A stretch of DNA of 51,944 bases from Promethearchaeota archaeon (GCA_019894975.1 JAGXNO010000026.1:1-51944); one strand, 5' to 3'; shown: positions 9,698-18,599, counted from the first letter of the stretch. The notes: generated by a model from the sequence alone, not told the origin. Translations and numbers: made by a program.

Positions 9698-10573
9698 ATG
9701 ACTGATATCACAATTAAAGATGGATATATGTATGGGGGGTGGAGAGCCCCAGAAAACCTTTATAGAGCTTTTGATGGTGCAACATCGATTCATGATGACT
9801 CAGTAGCTAAGAAAGTAGGGATGCGAGGAGGGACAATTCCTGGAACTATACATTTGAGTTTGTTCGCCCCTTTAATGCTTGAAATTTTTGGACAACGATG
9901 GTTTGAGAAAGGATCCCTAAGTATGTACTATACTTTTGCAACAACAGATAAAGAAGAAGTAAGAGCAGTTGTTAAAATGCCACCTGAGGGTGTTGATAAT
10001 GTTCAAGTAGAAGCCCGAGTTGAGATGCCAAGTGGACAAGTTGTTGCTACAGGTACAGTTGCAGTAGGAGAGCCTAAAGATTTGTCTTACTTACAAGCTT
10101 TAGAACTTAGAAATAGTAATCCAGAGGATTTGCGTATTTTAGCAGGAATGAAGGTTGGAGATGCCCTTGACAAACAAAATATCTTAATTTCGCAAGATGA
10201 GGCAAGCAAGGGACTACCAGGTATAACTGATCATCTCGATTATTACAAAGGAAAATCACCATGGGGAAACTCAATACTATCACCAACAGCAATATATGGT
10301 ACAATGGCTCTAGGTTCTAACACATTGAAAGCCACAGAGATTAAAGCGGTTCCATTTTTCGGTGCCACCGAAATTCAAAATGTTAACGGTCCTGTGATGG
10401 TTGGAACTCCTTACGAAGCAAGTGGGAAAATAGCATGCGCCGGTGCTAGTAGTAAGACGGAATATTACTGGCAGGATTGTCTTTTAAAAGAAAAAGAAAG
10501 TGGAAAAGTAGTTGCCTCTATGCGTCATATGAATCGATTCATGAAAGCGGGATCAGCCGTCTATAGCAAATAG
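9698..10573 (+). CDS. MaoC-like double-hotdog protein
   Basis: A 291-residue soluble protein that looks like two hotdog folds in tandem, as in MaoC-type enoyl hydratase/dehydratases and acyl-thioesterases. The first repeat contains the typical PGTIHLSLFAPLM helix and a YYTFATTDKEEVRAVVK sheet. The second has SPTAIYGTMALGS, PVMVGTPYEASGKI and a C-terminal strand ending in VVASMRHMNRF. The R-hydratase motif with catalytic Asp/His is not obvious, so the reaction cannot be named; acyl-CoA hydration or thioester binding is the family expectation. To the eye its base composition is somewhat more GC-rich than its neighbours, which would fit acquisition from bacteria, but this was not measured. It stands alone between the elp3 promoter and the convergent pyrK. 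Confidence 0.75.
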   Translation: MTDITIKDGYMYGGWRAPENLYRAFDGATSIHDDSVAKKVGMRGGTIPGTIHLSLFAPLMLEIFGQRWFEKGSLSMYYTFATTDKEEVRAVVKMPPEGVDNVQVEARVEMPSGQVVATGTVAVGEPKDLSYLQALELRNSNPEDLRILAGMKVGDALDKQNILISQDEASKGLPGITDHLDYYKGKSPWGNSILSPTAIYGTMALGSNTLKATEIKAVPFFGATEIQNVNGPVMVGTPYEASGKIACAGASSKTEYYWQDCLLKEKESGKVVASMRHMNRFMKAGSAVYSK

Positions 10574-10586
10574 CCCAAAGATAATA

Positions 10587-10608
10587 TTCTTAATTTTATT
10601 TTTTTTAT
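10587..10608 (+). terminator. T-rich tract after the hotdog gene
   Basis: A run of T-rich sequence starts 14 bp after the hotdog stop codon, in the gap before the convergent pyrK. This is the usual form of archaeal intrinsic termination. No stable stem is seen. Confidence 0.4.
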
Positions 10609-10651
10609 AATAAATTGATCAATGATCTGAATGAAATCCTTAAGGGATAAT

Positions 10652-11488
10652 TCAAATACTCATTTTTTTTCCTGTAAAATCTCTTTTAAATTTCCCAAAA
10701 TCTTCAATTTTTTCTAATTGTTTAGAGTTGAAAATCGGTCCATCCTTACAAACTAACAGGCCTAATGGATCTAAAGCACATAATCCACATATTCCACAGC
10801 CACATCTCATTATCCTTTCAAGACTGGCGTAAAATTCAATATCATGCTTTACACATATTTGAAATAATTTAAACAACATAATCTCGGGACCGCAGGAATA
10901 TACTATCGTATTTTTGAGTTGTTCTAAAGTGTATTCTTTAATTAGTTTCTGAAAAATGTCTGTTGTTACTCCTTTTTCACCATAATTCCCGTCATCTGTA
11001 CAAAAATGAAATTCTGAATTTCTACGATCATATTCATATAGTTCATCCATAAAGAGCAAATCACTCTCTACCTTAGCCCCTTGTATAATTTTAAAATCCT
11101 GGTTTGATTTATTCAGTTCATAAGCTAAAAACCTAAGTGGTGCCATTCCAATACCGCCACCAATAAGAAATATGTTCTTATTCTTATTCACTGGTTTATC
11201 AAAGGAATTTCCTAATGGCCCTCGTACACCTATTAAATCATTTATCTTTAAATCATGTAATGCTTGGGTACAATCCCCGACATTTTTGACAGTAATAGCC
11301 CAATCATTTACCTCATCGCAAGCTGAAATTGACATGGGTATTTCATCTACACCTGGAACCCATACCATGACAAATTGACCAGGATTAGGTCGTAGTTCTG
11401 TTGAGTTATGAAAAATTATTGTTTTGACGTTCTTACATTCATTGATAATTCTACTTATTTTTATTGTCTTTATGGTATTTTCACTCAA
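10652..11488 (-). CDS. pyrK: Dihydroorotate dehydrogenase electron-transfer subunit PyrK
   Basis: FAD/[2Fe-2S] subunit that passes electrons from the class 1B dihydroorotate dehydrogenase PyrD to NAD+ in pyrimidine synthesis. Visible domains: an N-terminal ferredoxin-reductase FAD barrel (LRPNPGQFVMVWVPG, then GPLGNSF); an NAD-binding half (FLIGGGIGMAPLRFL and YSCGPEIMLFK); and the C-terminal iron-sulphur loop with cysteines in RCGCGICGLCALDP and VCKDGPIF. The 278 residues are slightly long for PyrK. Its ATG overlaps the end of pyrD by eight bases, so the pair is a translationally coupled operon. Identification is secure. Confidence 0.95.
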   Translation of the reverse strand: MSENTIKTIKISRIINECKNVKTIIFHNSTELRPNPGQFVMVWVPGVDEIPMSISACDEVNDWAITVKNVGDCTQALHDLKINDLIGVRGPLGNSFDKPVNKNKNIFLIGGGIGMAPLRFLAYELNKSNQDFKIIQGAKVESDLLFMDELYEYDRRNSEFHFCTDDGNYGEKGVTTDIFQKLIKEYTLEQLKNTIVYSCGPEIMLFKLFQICVKHDIEFYASLERIMRCGCGICGLCALDPLGLLVCKDGPIFNSKQLEKIEDFGKFKRDFTGKKMSI

Positions 11489-12407
11489 AATCAGGCACCT
11501 CTTGAGTTTTAAAATGATGTGCTAATCCTTTGATGTCATTAATGGTTTTATATTCATTTTCTTTAAGGTGGTTAATTATTCCTTCATTGATTTTAGTAAG
11601 CGTTTCTGTACCTTTATATAAAGCGGTACCTACTTGAACTGCTGAGGCTCCTGCTAGAAAAAACTCGACCACGTCTTCCCAAGAATCTACTCCACCACAC
11701 CCGATTATTGGAATTTTCAGTACTTTATATAAATCATATACTTTTTTCACGGCAATTGAATGGATTGCTTTTCCGGAAAGCCCCCCACTCCCATGAGACA
11801 AAATAGGTCTTTTTGTTTTTACATCAATTACCATAGCTGCTAGAGTATTTATTGCTACAACCCCATCTGCACCACCTCTTTCGGCGGCTAAGGCAATTTC
11901 ACTCAAATTTGTTACGTTGGGATTAAGTTTTACAAAAAGTGGCACATTCAAGCCTTTTTTTAAGAATTTAACAATTTCAAAGGTTAAGTCTTTATCAATC
12001 CCAATTGATGCCACTTCAGCATGAGGGCACGAAATATTAATTTCAATGGCATCAGCACCTGCCTTTTCAGCTTTAGCTGCAACCTCAAGATAAACTTCAT
12101 CAGTATCCCCAAAAACACTTACAATTAATGGAATATTGTTATCTTTGATTTCCTTTATTTCTGAAATAAAGTTATCTATCCCCGGATTACCGAGTCCGAC
12201 TGCATTCATAAAAGTTCCGGGATATAGTTCGATTATAGAGGGATTTCTATACCCTTTCCTAGGAGTTGGTCCAATAGATTTAGTTGTTACCGCACCTGCC
12301 CCAGCATCAATTATTCTCTTCATTGAAGAATAAGACACTCCTAAAATCCCAGATGCTAAAATGAGAGGGGTTTTTAATTTTAAACCAGAGAGATTTATTT
12401 CAAGCAT
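11481..12407 (-). CDS. pyrD: Dihydroorotate dehydrogenase, class 1B catalytic subunit
   Basis: Cytosolic FMN enzyme that oxidises dihydroorotate to orotate, paired with PyrK. The 308-residue TIM barrel shows PLILASGILGVSY at the N-terminus, TTKSIGPTPRKGYRNP, NAVGLGNPGI, the active-site segment NISCPHAEV (class 1 uses a cysteine base here), the lysine strand PLFVKLNPNV, and the phosphate-binding GCGGVDSWEDVVEFFLAGASAVQVGTA region split over two loops. It is upstream of pyrK and overlaps it. It is divergent from nop5 at 12485; the 77-bp gap must contain both promoters. Identification is secure. Confidence 0.96.
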   Translation of the reverse strand: MLEINLSGLKLKTPLILASGILGVSYSSMKRIIDAGAGAVTTKSIGPTPRKGYRNPSIIELYPGTFMNAVGLGNPGIDNFISEIKEIKDNNIPLIVSVFGDTDEVYLEVAAKAEKAGADAIEINISCPHAEVASIGIDKDLTFEIVKFLKKGLNVPLFVKLNPNVTNLSEIALAAERGGADGVVAINTLAAMVIDVKTKRPILSHGSGGLSGKAIHSIAVKKVYDLYKVLKIPIIGCGGVDSWEDVVEFFLAGASAVQVGTALYKGTETLTKINEGIINHLKENEYKTINDIKGLAHHFKTQEVPDFE

Positions 12408-12484
12408 TTTTTTAAGAAAATAATGATTATAATTTTATAATAATTATTAATGAAGAAGAAATAACTCTGAATCAATGTAAAAAA

Positions 12485-13690
12485 ATGAAGTCATACATCG
12501 CAGATACTTTATGTGGAATTTTTGCTTTTGATGAATCTGGAAATATATTAAATTTTATCGATTTTGAAGATGATAAACAAAAAATAATCCAATTTTATGA
12601 AGCTATTAATGAAGGAATTATTCAGAGTGTATTTGAAGATTTTTTATTAGAATTGAAGAATTCTGGTTTTGATGAATTTATATTTGATAATAAGGATTTA
12701 CACACATTAACTTCACAAACACTTGGATACAAAACTGAATTAAAGAGTATCTCGCTGGAACTTAAAGATTTTCGTTTAAATTTGCTAATCCAATTAAAGA
12801 AAGTTGGAATAATCAAAACAAAAGATGAAATCCTCGCACAATACAAAGAGATTAATGAAGAATTATCCAAGAAAAAGGTAAGTTTAGCGAGTGGGCACTC
12901 TGATAATATGATAATTCAAATTATTAGTATATTAGATGTGATTAAGAAATCTATAAGTCTATTATCTAGTCACCTTAGAGAATGGTATGGATTACACTTC
13001 CCAGAATTAACTGATAAAGTGATCGATGATAATATGCTATTAGCAAAAATGATTTCTACCCTCGGTGCAAGAGAGAAATTTACATATGAAAATCTTAGAA
13101 AAAATTTTGAGCTATCTGATAATAAAATCAACATTTTACAGGAATATGCATCAAACTCTATGGGAGCTAATTTTAATTTGAAGCTGGTTCAAGATTATGC
13201 GAGTCAAATACTTTCATTAGATTCATATAGTCAAGACTTGGAAGAGCGCTTGACAGTTCTAATGACTAAATCTGCGCCTAATATAAACGCAATAATTGGA
13301 TCATTAATTGGTGCAAAACTTATAGCAAAAGCAGGAGGTTTAAGAAAATTAGCCTTCATGCCTGCATCTAGAATTCAATTATTGGGGGCTGAAAAAGCTC
13401 TGTATCGCTTCCTCAAAACTGGGGAAAAACGACCAAAACATGGATTGATTTTTCAATGGAATCAAATTAGGGGCAGTAAATATTATCATAGAGGTAAAAT
13501 AGCTAGGGTGGTGGCGGGTAAAATTGGCATTGCTGCGAAAGTAGATAATTTTAATGGTGATTTCATAGGAGATGAATTAGCAAGGATTCTTGAATTAAAA
13601 ATAAAAGAAATTGAAGAAAAATATCCTAATCCCCCAAAGAAAACAGAACCAGTAAACGTTAGAAAATCTAAACCAAAAAAGAGAAGATGA
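12485..13690 (+). CDS. nop5: C/D box RNP core protein Nop5 (Nop56/58 family)
   Basis: Scaffold of the archaeal box C/D guide RNP, linking L7Ae-bound RNA to fibrillarin for 2'-O-methylation of rRNA and tRNA. Of 401 residues, the N-terminal part docks fibrillarin, the middle is a long coiled coil, and the C-terminal Nop domain carries the diagnostic SAPNINAIIGSLIGAKLIA and GAEKALYRFLKTGEKRPKHG blocks, then RGKIARVVAGKIGIAAKVD. The last 20 residues are a basic tail (VRKSKPKKRR), common in this family. It is followed after 16 bp by flpA, giving the classical nop5-fibrillarin operon. It starts near a TATA-like AT block in the pyrD/nop5 gap. Identification is secure. Confidence 0.96.
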   Translation: MKSYIADTLCGIFAFDESGNILNFIDFEDDKQKIIQFYEAINEGIIQSVFEDFLLELKNSGFDEFIFDNKDLHTLTSQTLGYKTELKSISLELKDFRLNLLIQLKKVGIIKTKDEILAQYKEINEELSKKKVSLASGHSDNMIIQIISILDVIKKSISLLSSHLREWYGLHFPELTDKVIDDNMLLAKMISTLGAREKFTYENLRKNFELSDNKINILQEYASNSMGANFNLKLVQDYASQILSLDSYSQDLEERLTVLMTKSAPNINAIIGSLIGAKLIAKAGGLRKLAFMPASRIQLLGAEKALYRFLKTGEKRPKHGLIFQWNQIRGSKYYHRGKIARVVAGKIGIAAKVDNFNGDFIGDELARILELKIKEIEEKYPNPPKKTEPVNVRKSKPKKRR

Positions 13691-13706
13691 GGGATATTTT
13701 TAAAAT

Positions 13707-14405
13707 ATGTCTAATATTGAAATAAGAAATCATCCAAAATTTTATAATGTATTTATATCTGGCCCAAAGGGGAAATTCAAATTATATACAAGAAACCTTG
13801 ATAAGGGAAATAGAATCTATGGAGAGAGATTGGTAAATTCAAAAGAAATTGAATATAGAGAATGGGATCCTTACCGAAGTAAGTTAGCAGCATTATTATT
13901 GGAAAATCCTATTACCAACTTTTTATCGGAAGATTTAAATTGCCTTTATTTAGGAGCCTCCTCTGGCACAACAATTTCTCATCTTTCCGATATTGCCTAC
14001 TCAGGAATTATTTATGGTGTTGAATTTGCTGAAAGAAGTATTAGACAGTTAATACAAAGCACATCTAGAAGGAACAATATTATTCCTATATTAGAAGATG
14101 TTCGATACCCTCAAAATTATGCCAAATCAATATTTTCAAATATAGACCTAATTTACCAAGATATATCTCAACCTAACCAAGCAGAAATTGCGATTAAAAA
14201 TTGTAATTATTATCTTAAAAAAGATGGAATACTAATCTTTGCGATTAAATCTCAATCCATTGATAGCATTCGAAAATCTGAGGATGTGTATGCTCAAGAG
14301 AAAAAAATTCTTGAAGAAGCGGGGTATAATATTATTGAAAGTGTAAATATACATCGGTATGCTGCCAACCATATTATATTAATCGTTAAAAGAGGGAATA
14401 CTTAG
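13707..14405 (+). CDS. flpA: Fibrillarin-like rRNA/tRNA 2'-O-methyltransferase
   Basis: AdoMet-dependent methyltransferase of the box C/D RNP. The 232 residues include the N-terminal archaeal fibrillarin fold (NVFISGPKGKFKLYTRN), YREWDPYRSKLAALLL, the AdoMet-binding motif LYLGASSGTTISHLSD, YGVEFAERS, an EDVRYPQNY segment, LIYQDISQPNQAEI, and a C-terminal strand pair ending NHIILIVKRG. The catalytic K-D-K-E type residues are in place by pattern. It lies 16 bp downstream of nop5 in the same operon. Its stop overlaps by four bases the stop of the convergent RNase HII gene. Identification is secure. Confidence 0.96.
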   Translation: MSNIEIRNHPKFYNVFISGPKGKFKLYTRNLDKGNRIYGERLVNSKEIEYREWDPYRSKLAALLLENPITNFLSEDLNCLYLGASSGTTISHLSDIAYSGIIYGVEFAERSIRQLIQSTSRRNNIIPILEDVRYPQNYAKSIFSNIDLIYQDISQPNQAEIAIKNCNYYLKKDGILIFAIKSQSIDSIRKSEDVYAQEKKILEEAGYNIIESVNIHRYAANHIILIVKRGNT

Positions 14406-15091
14406 AAAAAATCAGTTATTTTTTTATTATGTAAATCTTCAGCTATTATTTTTCTTATTGTAGCCCACGATTTCCTAGCGAAAGGGGGTGATTTTTTTTT
14501 TTCCTTTATCCATATTCGAAGGAAATCGATTGTTCTTCTATCTGAAGGATATCCTGATCCAAAATCCCCAAATTTTTCCTTTAATTCCTCGATTAATGTA
14601 TCTCGTTTATCTTTAGCCACGATTGAGGCTGCAGATACAATTGGAAAGAGATCATCAGCTTTATGTTTTGAAATGAGTTCATCTGGTTTATAGTCTAACC
14701 GTTTTAAAATAGAATCCCTAAACCTATTTTCAATTACATCAACCGCATCAACATAAATAACACTTGGTTTTAATTCTCTGATGATTTCTGCCATTTTTAA
14801 TTCTTCAAGTTCATTTAAAGTGATTTTATTCTCTTCTCTTTGGTCAATTTCTTCGGGTGGGACTACAATAATTTTAAAAGATTCACATCTTTCTACAATT
14901 AACTTTGCCAATTTACTCCTTTTATTAGCATTTAGTTTCTTAGAATCTTTTACTCCGATCTCAGTTAAATAAGGGAGATTTGCTTCTTTAAAACAGACAC
15001 CACAAAGAACCAGAGGACCAATTACGGGACCTTTTAGGATATAATTCGAAATGAATTAAATTCTCCCAGCCTCGTCTATACCACAAATCAC
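14402..15091 (-). CDS. rnhB: Ribonuclease HII, interrupted by a 30-nt insert with an in-frame stop
   Basis: RNase HII cleaves RNA-DNA hybrids and removes misincorporated ribonucleotides. A frame from GTG 15089-15091 encodes ten residues ending GIDEAGR, the first half of the active-site motif. A 30-nt block (15032-15061) with an in-frame TAA follows. The frame then resumes at 15031 with GPVIGPLVLCGV, exactly the second half of the family motif DEAGRGPxxGPL. Later landmarks are intact: VKDSKKL, YVDAVD (third acidic residue), KHKADD (fourth), SAASIVAKDKRD and GSGYPSDRRT. Joined without the insert, the protein is 219 residues, normal for archaea. The ATG at 14909-14911 alone would give 169 residues without the catalytic D-E pair. 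The gene starts 13 bp after the HTH regulator upstream. It is either recoded or spliced, or a very fresh pseudogene. Confidence 0.88.
15032..15061 (-). other. 30-nt hairpin insert in the RNase HII active-site motif
   Basis: The block separates the codons for GIDEAGR and GPVIGPL. Read in frame it encodes one Ile, then TAA. Its first 23 bases can fold as ATTTAATTC (15053-15061), loop ATTTC, GAATTATAT (15039-15047), a nine-pair stem with one mismatch. Just outside it, GGGA (15064-15067) in the left coding part can pair with TCCC (15026-15029) in the right part. No bulge-helix-bulge is formed. The length is a multiple of three. Confidence 0.8.
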
Positions 15092-15104
15092 TTCTGATTA
15101 CCTT

Positions 15105-16106
15105 TTAAGAATCTTGGATGAGTTCGATAAATTCTTCCTCATCATCAACTTGTTCTAAATTCTTTATTTTAATAATATGAATATCCTTTCCTTTTATAGT
15201 TCCTGGAATTCTTACACTATTATCAACAATGTACAATGCTGTTTTATGAAATAAATCATTAAACATCTTTAAACAATTGAAATTTACCTCATTTACTTTC
15301 TTCTGCTCATCAGAGAGAGCTGAAAAAAGAGGATAAAAACCATCACTCCCAACTTTATCGATAGAAGAAAATAAAGATAATTTGAAAGGTACTGAGCCTT
15401 TCTTGTACCAGTAAGAAGATAATCCAATATCATTTACTATAGTTTGAACATGGGATTCGAATTCACTGAGTTCCTTTTCTTGGAGATAATCATTATCTCC
15501 CATCTCATGCTTTACATTCCACTTGAAGATATTAATTTTTTTGAAAATTTCACTATCTTCTAAGATATTTAAAATTTTCCTAGCTATTTCTTCAGAGGGA
15601 CGCATGCTTTCATTTTCATATGAGCAAACGGTTCTCTTAGTTATTCCTAACTTCTCTGATAATTCTTTTCTTGTTATTAAACGTTGTTCTCTTATCTCTT
15701 TCATTAGAACACCATCTAAAAACACAACACCACCACCTCTCTTAGCTAATATATAGGGATATATATTATTTGCAAGAATTTTTTCAAGCGTAGTTAATGT
15801 TATAAAGGGTAACCCATTTCTAACATAAATTGTGTTATCTTCTAAGTTCTGATACCTATTTTTTATACCTATCAACAAGGGTTTAGATTTTAAAATTGTT
15901 GATAAAGACTTAATATCACGTACTAGATCCTGATTTAAATTATCAATATTAGGAAAGACTTTTACACTAAAAACTAAATCATCTCTTTTTACTAAAAGAT
16001 CAAAGCAAAATTTACTTTTTTTTGATCCAAAATTTCCTAAAGAGAAAGTTTCGAAATTAGCCTTTTTCAGCAGACCATCAATTCTTTCAATAACAGTACT
16101 CGACAT
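15105..16106 (-). CDS. HTH transcriptional regulator, archaeal COG1395-like
   Basis: A 333-residue predicted DNA-binding regulator. Residues 1-120 form a restriction-endonuclease-like alpha/beta domain (FCFDLLVKRDDLVFSVKVFPN, then KPLLIGIKNRYQNLED). Residues of about 130-185 are a Cro/XRE helix-turn-helix (LITRKELSEKLGITKRTVCSYENE). A C-terminal domain of unknown role follows (GSVPFKLSLFSSIDKVGSDG, with PGTIKGKDIHIIKIKN near the end). This layout matches the archaeal COG1395 family of predicted regulators. It lies 13 bp upstream of rnhB, so the two are probably co-transcribed. Its targets are unknown; the family has no well-established role that I can apply here. Confidence 0.82.
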   Translation of the reverse strand: MSSTVIERIDGLLKKANFETFSLGNFGSKKSKFCFDLLVKRDDLVFSVKVFPNIDNLNQDLVRDIKSLSTILKSKPLLIGIKNRYQNLEDNTIYVRNGLPFITLTTLEKILANNIYPYILAKRGGGVVFLDGVLMKEIREQRLITRKELSEKLGITKRTVCSYENESMRPSEEIARKILNILEDSEIFKKINIFKWNVKHEMGDNDYLQEKELSEFESHVQTIVNDIGLSSYWYKKGSVPFKLSLFSSIDKVGSDGFYPLFSALSDEQKKVNEVNFNCLKMFNDLFHKTALYIVDNSVRIPGTIKGKDIHIIKIKNLEQVDDEEEFIELIQDS

Positions 16107-16228
16107 TAAACCTAATTACTTTAATGATATTTTATAATTAAACCTTATTTTGTGATAGTAATATTTTAAGACTTAATTAATTTATTTCTGTTTTTAATAA
16201 TATTCGATAGGGTTTATTGTACTTTTCA

Positions 16229-16798
16229 TTAATCTTGAGTAAGTTTAAGAAAGTCGGCATCAGTTATTATGCCAACAAAGTCATGTTGTTCATTTTTTAC
16301 CAACACTGCGGAGTATCTTATAAGTAAATTTGAGATATCCTTCACGTTCCAGTTCTCATCAACTTCAGGGAACGGTAGTTCTTTTATAAGAGATACATCC
16401 CCACCTAGAATCTCAGGATTATCTGTTATGTGTTTTTGAATTTTTTTTGAGGTAATGCTTCCAAAATTATGTTTATTTTCTATTATCGGAAGTTGGGAGA
16501 TATTTTCGTCATGCATAATTTCTACAGCTTCTCTTATGGTTGAATTCGGTTTAATAAACTTGATATCACGGCTCATGATGTCTTTAGCATATCTTTTTGA
16601 CTTTTTTCGTTTATTTTTTTCTTTCTCTAAATATTCGTATATCATTTTAAATTTAGTATAGGGAGGATCAACCAATCCACTTTCAATTCTTGAGATTGTA
16701 GATTGGGTTATATTCAATTCGTCAGCGAGTTCTTTTTGACTTATATTTAATTTCTTTCTTAAACGCCTTATTTCACTTAAAGAAGGTAAATTTATCAT
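16229..16798 (-). CDS. HTH-CBS domain transcriptional regulator
   Basis: About 189 residues from the chosen ATG at 16796-16798. An XRE-type helix-turn-helix (SEIRRLRKKLNISQKELADE, then QSTISRIESGLVDPP) is followed by a pair of CBS domains (AKDIMSRDIKFIKPNSTIRE; ISQLPIIENKHNFGSITSKK; VGIITDADFLKL). This is the archaeal COG3620 architecture; CBS pairs often sense adenine nucleotides or AdoMet. An ATG 33 bases further upstream (16829-16831) is possible, but the added residues do not match the family and that codon lies inside an inverted repeat, so the shorter form is preferred. It is divergent from AdoMet synthetase at 16997. Control of that gene is possible but unproven. Confidence 0.85.
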   Translation of the reverse strand: MINLPSLSEIRRLRKKLNISQKELADELNITQSTISRIESGLVDPPYTKFKMIYEYLEKEKNKRKKSKRYAKDIMSRDIKFIKPNSTIREAVEIMHDENISQLPIIENKHNFGSITSKKIQKHITDNPEILGGDVSLIKELPFPEVDENWNVKDISNLLIRYSAVLVKNEQHDFVGIITDADFLKLTQD

Positions 16799-16814
16799 AT
16801 TTGGTTGGTATAAT

Positions 16815-16833
16815 TTATGCGTGTTGTGCATAA
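16815..16833. promoter_or_regulatory. Inverted repeat, candidate operator of the HTH-CBS regulator
   Basis: TTATGC (16815-16820), a seven-base spacer and GCATAA (16828-16833) form a perfect 6-bp inverted repeat. It lies 17 bp upstream of the preferred start of the HTH-CBS gene, in the gap shared with the divergent AdoMet synthetase gene. Position and symmetry suit binding by a dimeric HTH protein and autoregulation; this is inference. Confidence 0.5.
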
Positions 16834-16996
16834 TGAAAGTAATAAATATTTATAAATATTTTTCATACCCTAAAATTAACCATACAAAATAAATGAAACG
16901 ACTATATTTTTCATTTAATAAGGAATTTAACTGATAAATAATTTAAAAACATACTTAAAAGAACAATTTATATCATTAAGAAGTTGGTTATATGAA

Positions 16997-18241
16997 ATGT
17001 TAAAAATTACTCGAGCAAACTTTTTACCTATTGAAAAGAGTGAATTTCCTGAGATTGCGGAACGCAAAGGCCTAGGTCACCCTGATACCGTCTGTGATGC
17101 GGTCGCAGATGCTTGTTCTAGAGCCTTATGCGTTTATTATCTTGAAAATTTTGGCCGAGTTTACCACCATAATGTCGATAAGGCTGCCCTTGTTGGAGGC
17201 ACCGCAAAACCCAAATTTGGTGGGGGTCTAATTATTCAACCGCAATATTTTTTAATCGTAGGACGTGCAATAAATCAGATACTTACAGAATGTACTGATG
17301 GACCTAATAAACTTGAATATGTCCCAATCCCAACCATCTGTATCGATACACAACGCGAAGTGTTATCTAAGATTTTTAGAAATCTTAATTTAAATCGTGA
17401 CATTCAGTTTGATTACGCTGTAAGGCCTGGATCCATTGATTTAACAGGCGTATTTGATGAATCTCACCACACAGATGATGTTCCATTGGCAAATGATACT
17501 AGTTTTGGAGTAGGGTATGCTCCATATTCAGATGTTGAGAGAGTGACATTAGAGGCTGAGAACCTCATTAATTCTCCCGCATTTAAAGATAAGTGTAAGG
17601 GCTCTGGGGAGGATATAAAAGTGATGACACAGAGAATCGGAAATAACGTGGGAATTACAGTAGCAGCTGCGATGGTGAGTAAATATATTAATGATGCTGA
17701 CGAATATGTGAGTTATACTAATCAAATAAGAGATGCTGTATTGGATCTGGCGTCAGACATTATTCCTGAACGGGATGTGACCTGTCAAGTAAATGTTGCA
17801 GATAATATAGAGAAAGGAATTATGTACTTAACAATTACGGGCACATCTGCCGAAGCAGGAGATGATGGTGAGGTAGGACGTGGGAATAGGTCTAATGGCC
17901 TTATTACTCCTTGTAGAACAATGAGTTTGGAAGCTGTTTGTGGAAAAAATCCAATTAATCACGTAGGAAAAATCTACAATGTATTAAGTACTGAAATCGC
18001 AAGAGAGATTATTAATCGAGGGCAAGGAGATATAGTAGAAGCGCATATAAAATTACTCTCTCAAATAGGACATCCAATTACGGAGCCTTGGGTTAATTCT
18101 ATAGAACTAATCCCTGCAGAAAATGTAAATTTTGATTCTGTAAAGAAAATAGCTGCGGAAGTATCTGAAGAAAAATTATCTAAAGATGCGTTAATTGATT
18201 TGAGAAAGAGATTAATCGCAGGCGACGTTCAAGTATATTAG
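16997..18241 (+). CDS. mat: S-adenosylmethionine synthetase, archaeal type
   Basis: Makes AdoMet from ATP and methionine. The 414-residue protein belongs to the archaeal MAT family, which is very distant from bacterial MetK. Landmarks: [18 protein letters not shown] with the His-Pro-Asp catalytic motif, [31 protein letters not shown], the [10 protein letters not shown] segment, [30 protein letters not shown] (substrate and metal binding), and [16 protein letters not shown]. The start ([19 protein letters not shown]) fits the family. AdoMet feeds the several radical SAM enzymes and fibrillarin encoded in this window. Its promoter lies in the gap with the divergent HTH-CBS gene, where an inverted repeat is present. 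Identification is secure. Confidence 0.97.
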   Translation: MLKITRANFLPIEKSEFPEIAERKGLGHPDTVCDAVADACSRALCVYYLENFGRVYHHNVDKAALVGGTAKPKFGGGLIIQPQYFLIVGRAINQILTECTDGPNKLEYVPIPTICIDTQREVLSKIFRNLNLNRDIQFDYAVRPGSIDLTGVFDESHHTDDVPLANDTSFGVGYAPYSDVERVTLEAENLINSPAFKDKCKGSGEDIKVMTQRIGNNVGITVAAAMVSKYINDADEYVSYTNQIRDAVLDLASDIIPERDVTCQVNVADNIEKGIMYLTITGTSAEAGDDGEVGRGNRSNGLITPCRTMSLEAVCGKNPINHVGKIYNVLSTEIAREIINRGQGDIVEAHIKLLSQIGHPITEPWVNSIELIPAENVNFDSVKKIAAEVSEEKLSKDALIDLRKRLIAGDVQVY

Positions 18242-18263
18242 AAAATAGGTATTGATAAACAAA

Positions 18264-18286
18264 TTTTTATTTTTTTCTCATTTTTT
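18264..18286 (+). terminator. T-rich terminator after AdoMet synthetase
   Basis: Three closely spaced T runs (5, 7 and 6 T) begin about 20 bp after the mat stop codon and precede the next plus-strand gene. This is typical of archaeal intrinsic termination. No hairpin is needed or seen. Confidence 0.5.
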
Positions 18287-18341
18287 ATATATTAGATTTT
18301 CAAATAGGAAACTAATTATTAAATATTATAATGATTATTAT

Positions 18342-18599
18342 ATGGGTTTAGATAAATGGCTTAACTCTGAGGAAGTAGAAAAACAGAAGAAGAAAAAGCC
18401 CACTGAGGTTGGAAAAAAGAAGAATGAAGGAAAGCAAGCTCCTGAGTCGAAAACCAACATTGTGAAATTGATGAAATACACTCTTAATTGCCCTAATTCA
18501 AAATGCAAATACCAGAAAACAGTTATGAAAAAAATTCTTACAGATTTGGATAAGATCTGTCCTAGATGTGATAAAGAAATGAAAGTTAAAAGTATCTAA
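18342..18599 (+). CDS. Small zinc-ribbon protein, 85 residues
   Basis: Starts MGLDKWLNSEEVEKQ at ATG 18342; an earlier in-frame ATG at 18252 would add 30 residues of low-complexity hydrophobic/AT-driven sequence and is not preferred. A lysine-rich linker (about residues 13-38) leads to a C-terminal zinc ribbon with cysteine pairs in LNCPNSKCKYQ and ICPRCDKEM. Small charged-plus-ribbon proteins of this kind are common in archaea and are usually uncharacterised; nucleic-acid binding is plausible. It is convergent with the next gene, another zinc-ribbon protein. Confidence 0.75.
   Translation: MGLDKWLNSEEVEKQKKKKPTEVGKKKNEGKQAPESKTNIVKLMKYTLNCPNSKCKYQKTVMKKILTDLDKICPRCDKEMKVKSI

Noticed and set aside
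15023..15061. T4 gene 60-style bypass of rnhB from ATT (before TAA) to the ATT at 15021-15019
   Set aside because: Matching codons exist, but the product would lose Gly-Pro-Val from the conserved GRG-P motif. Bypass with other codon pairs would need a mismatch (AGA/AAA), so simple codon-matched hopping is not supported here.
15026..15067. Classical archaeal bulge-helix-bulge intron in rnhB
   Set aside because: With the boundaries fixed by the protein motif, the bases next to the borders cannot form the required 3-nt bulge, 4-bp helix, 3-nt bulge. Only a short flanking helix and an internal hairpin are possible.
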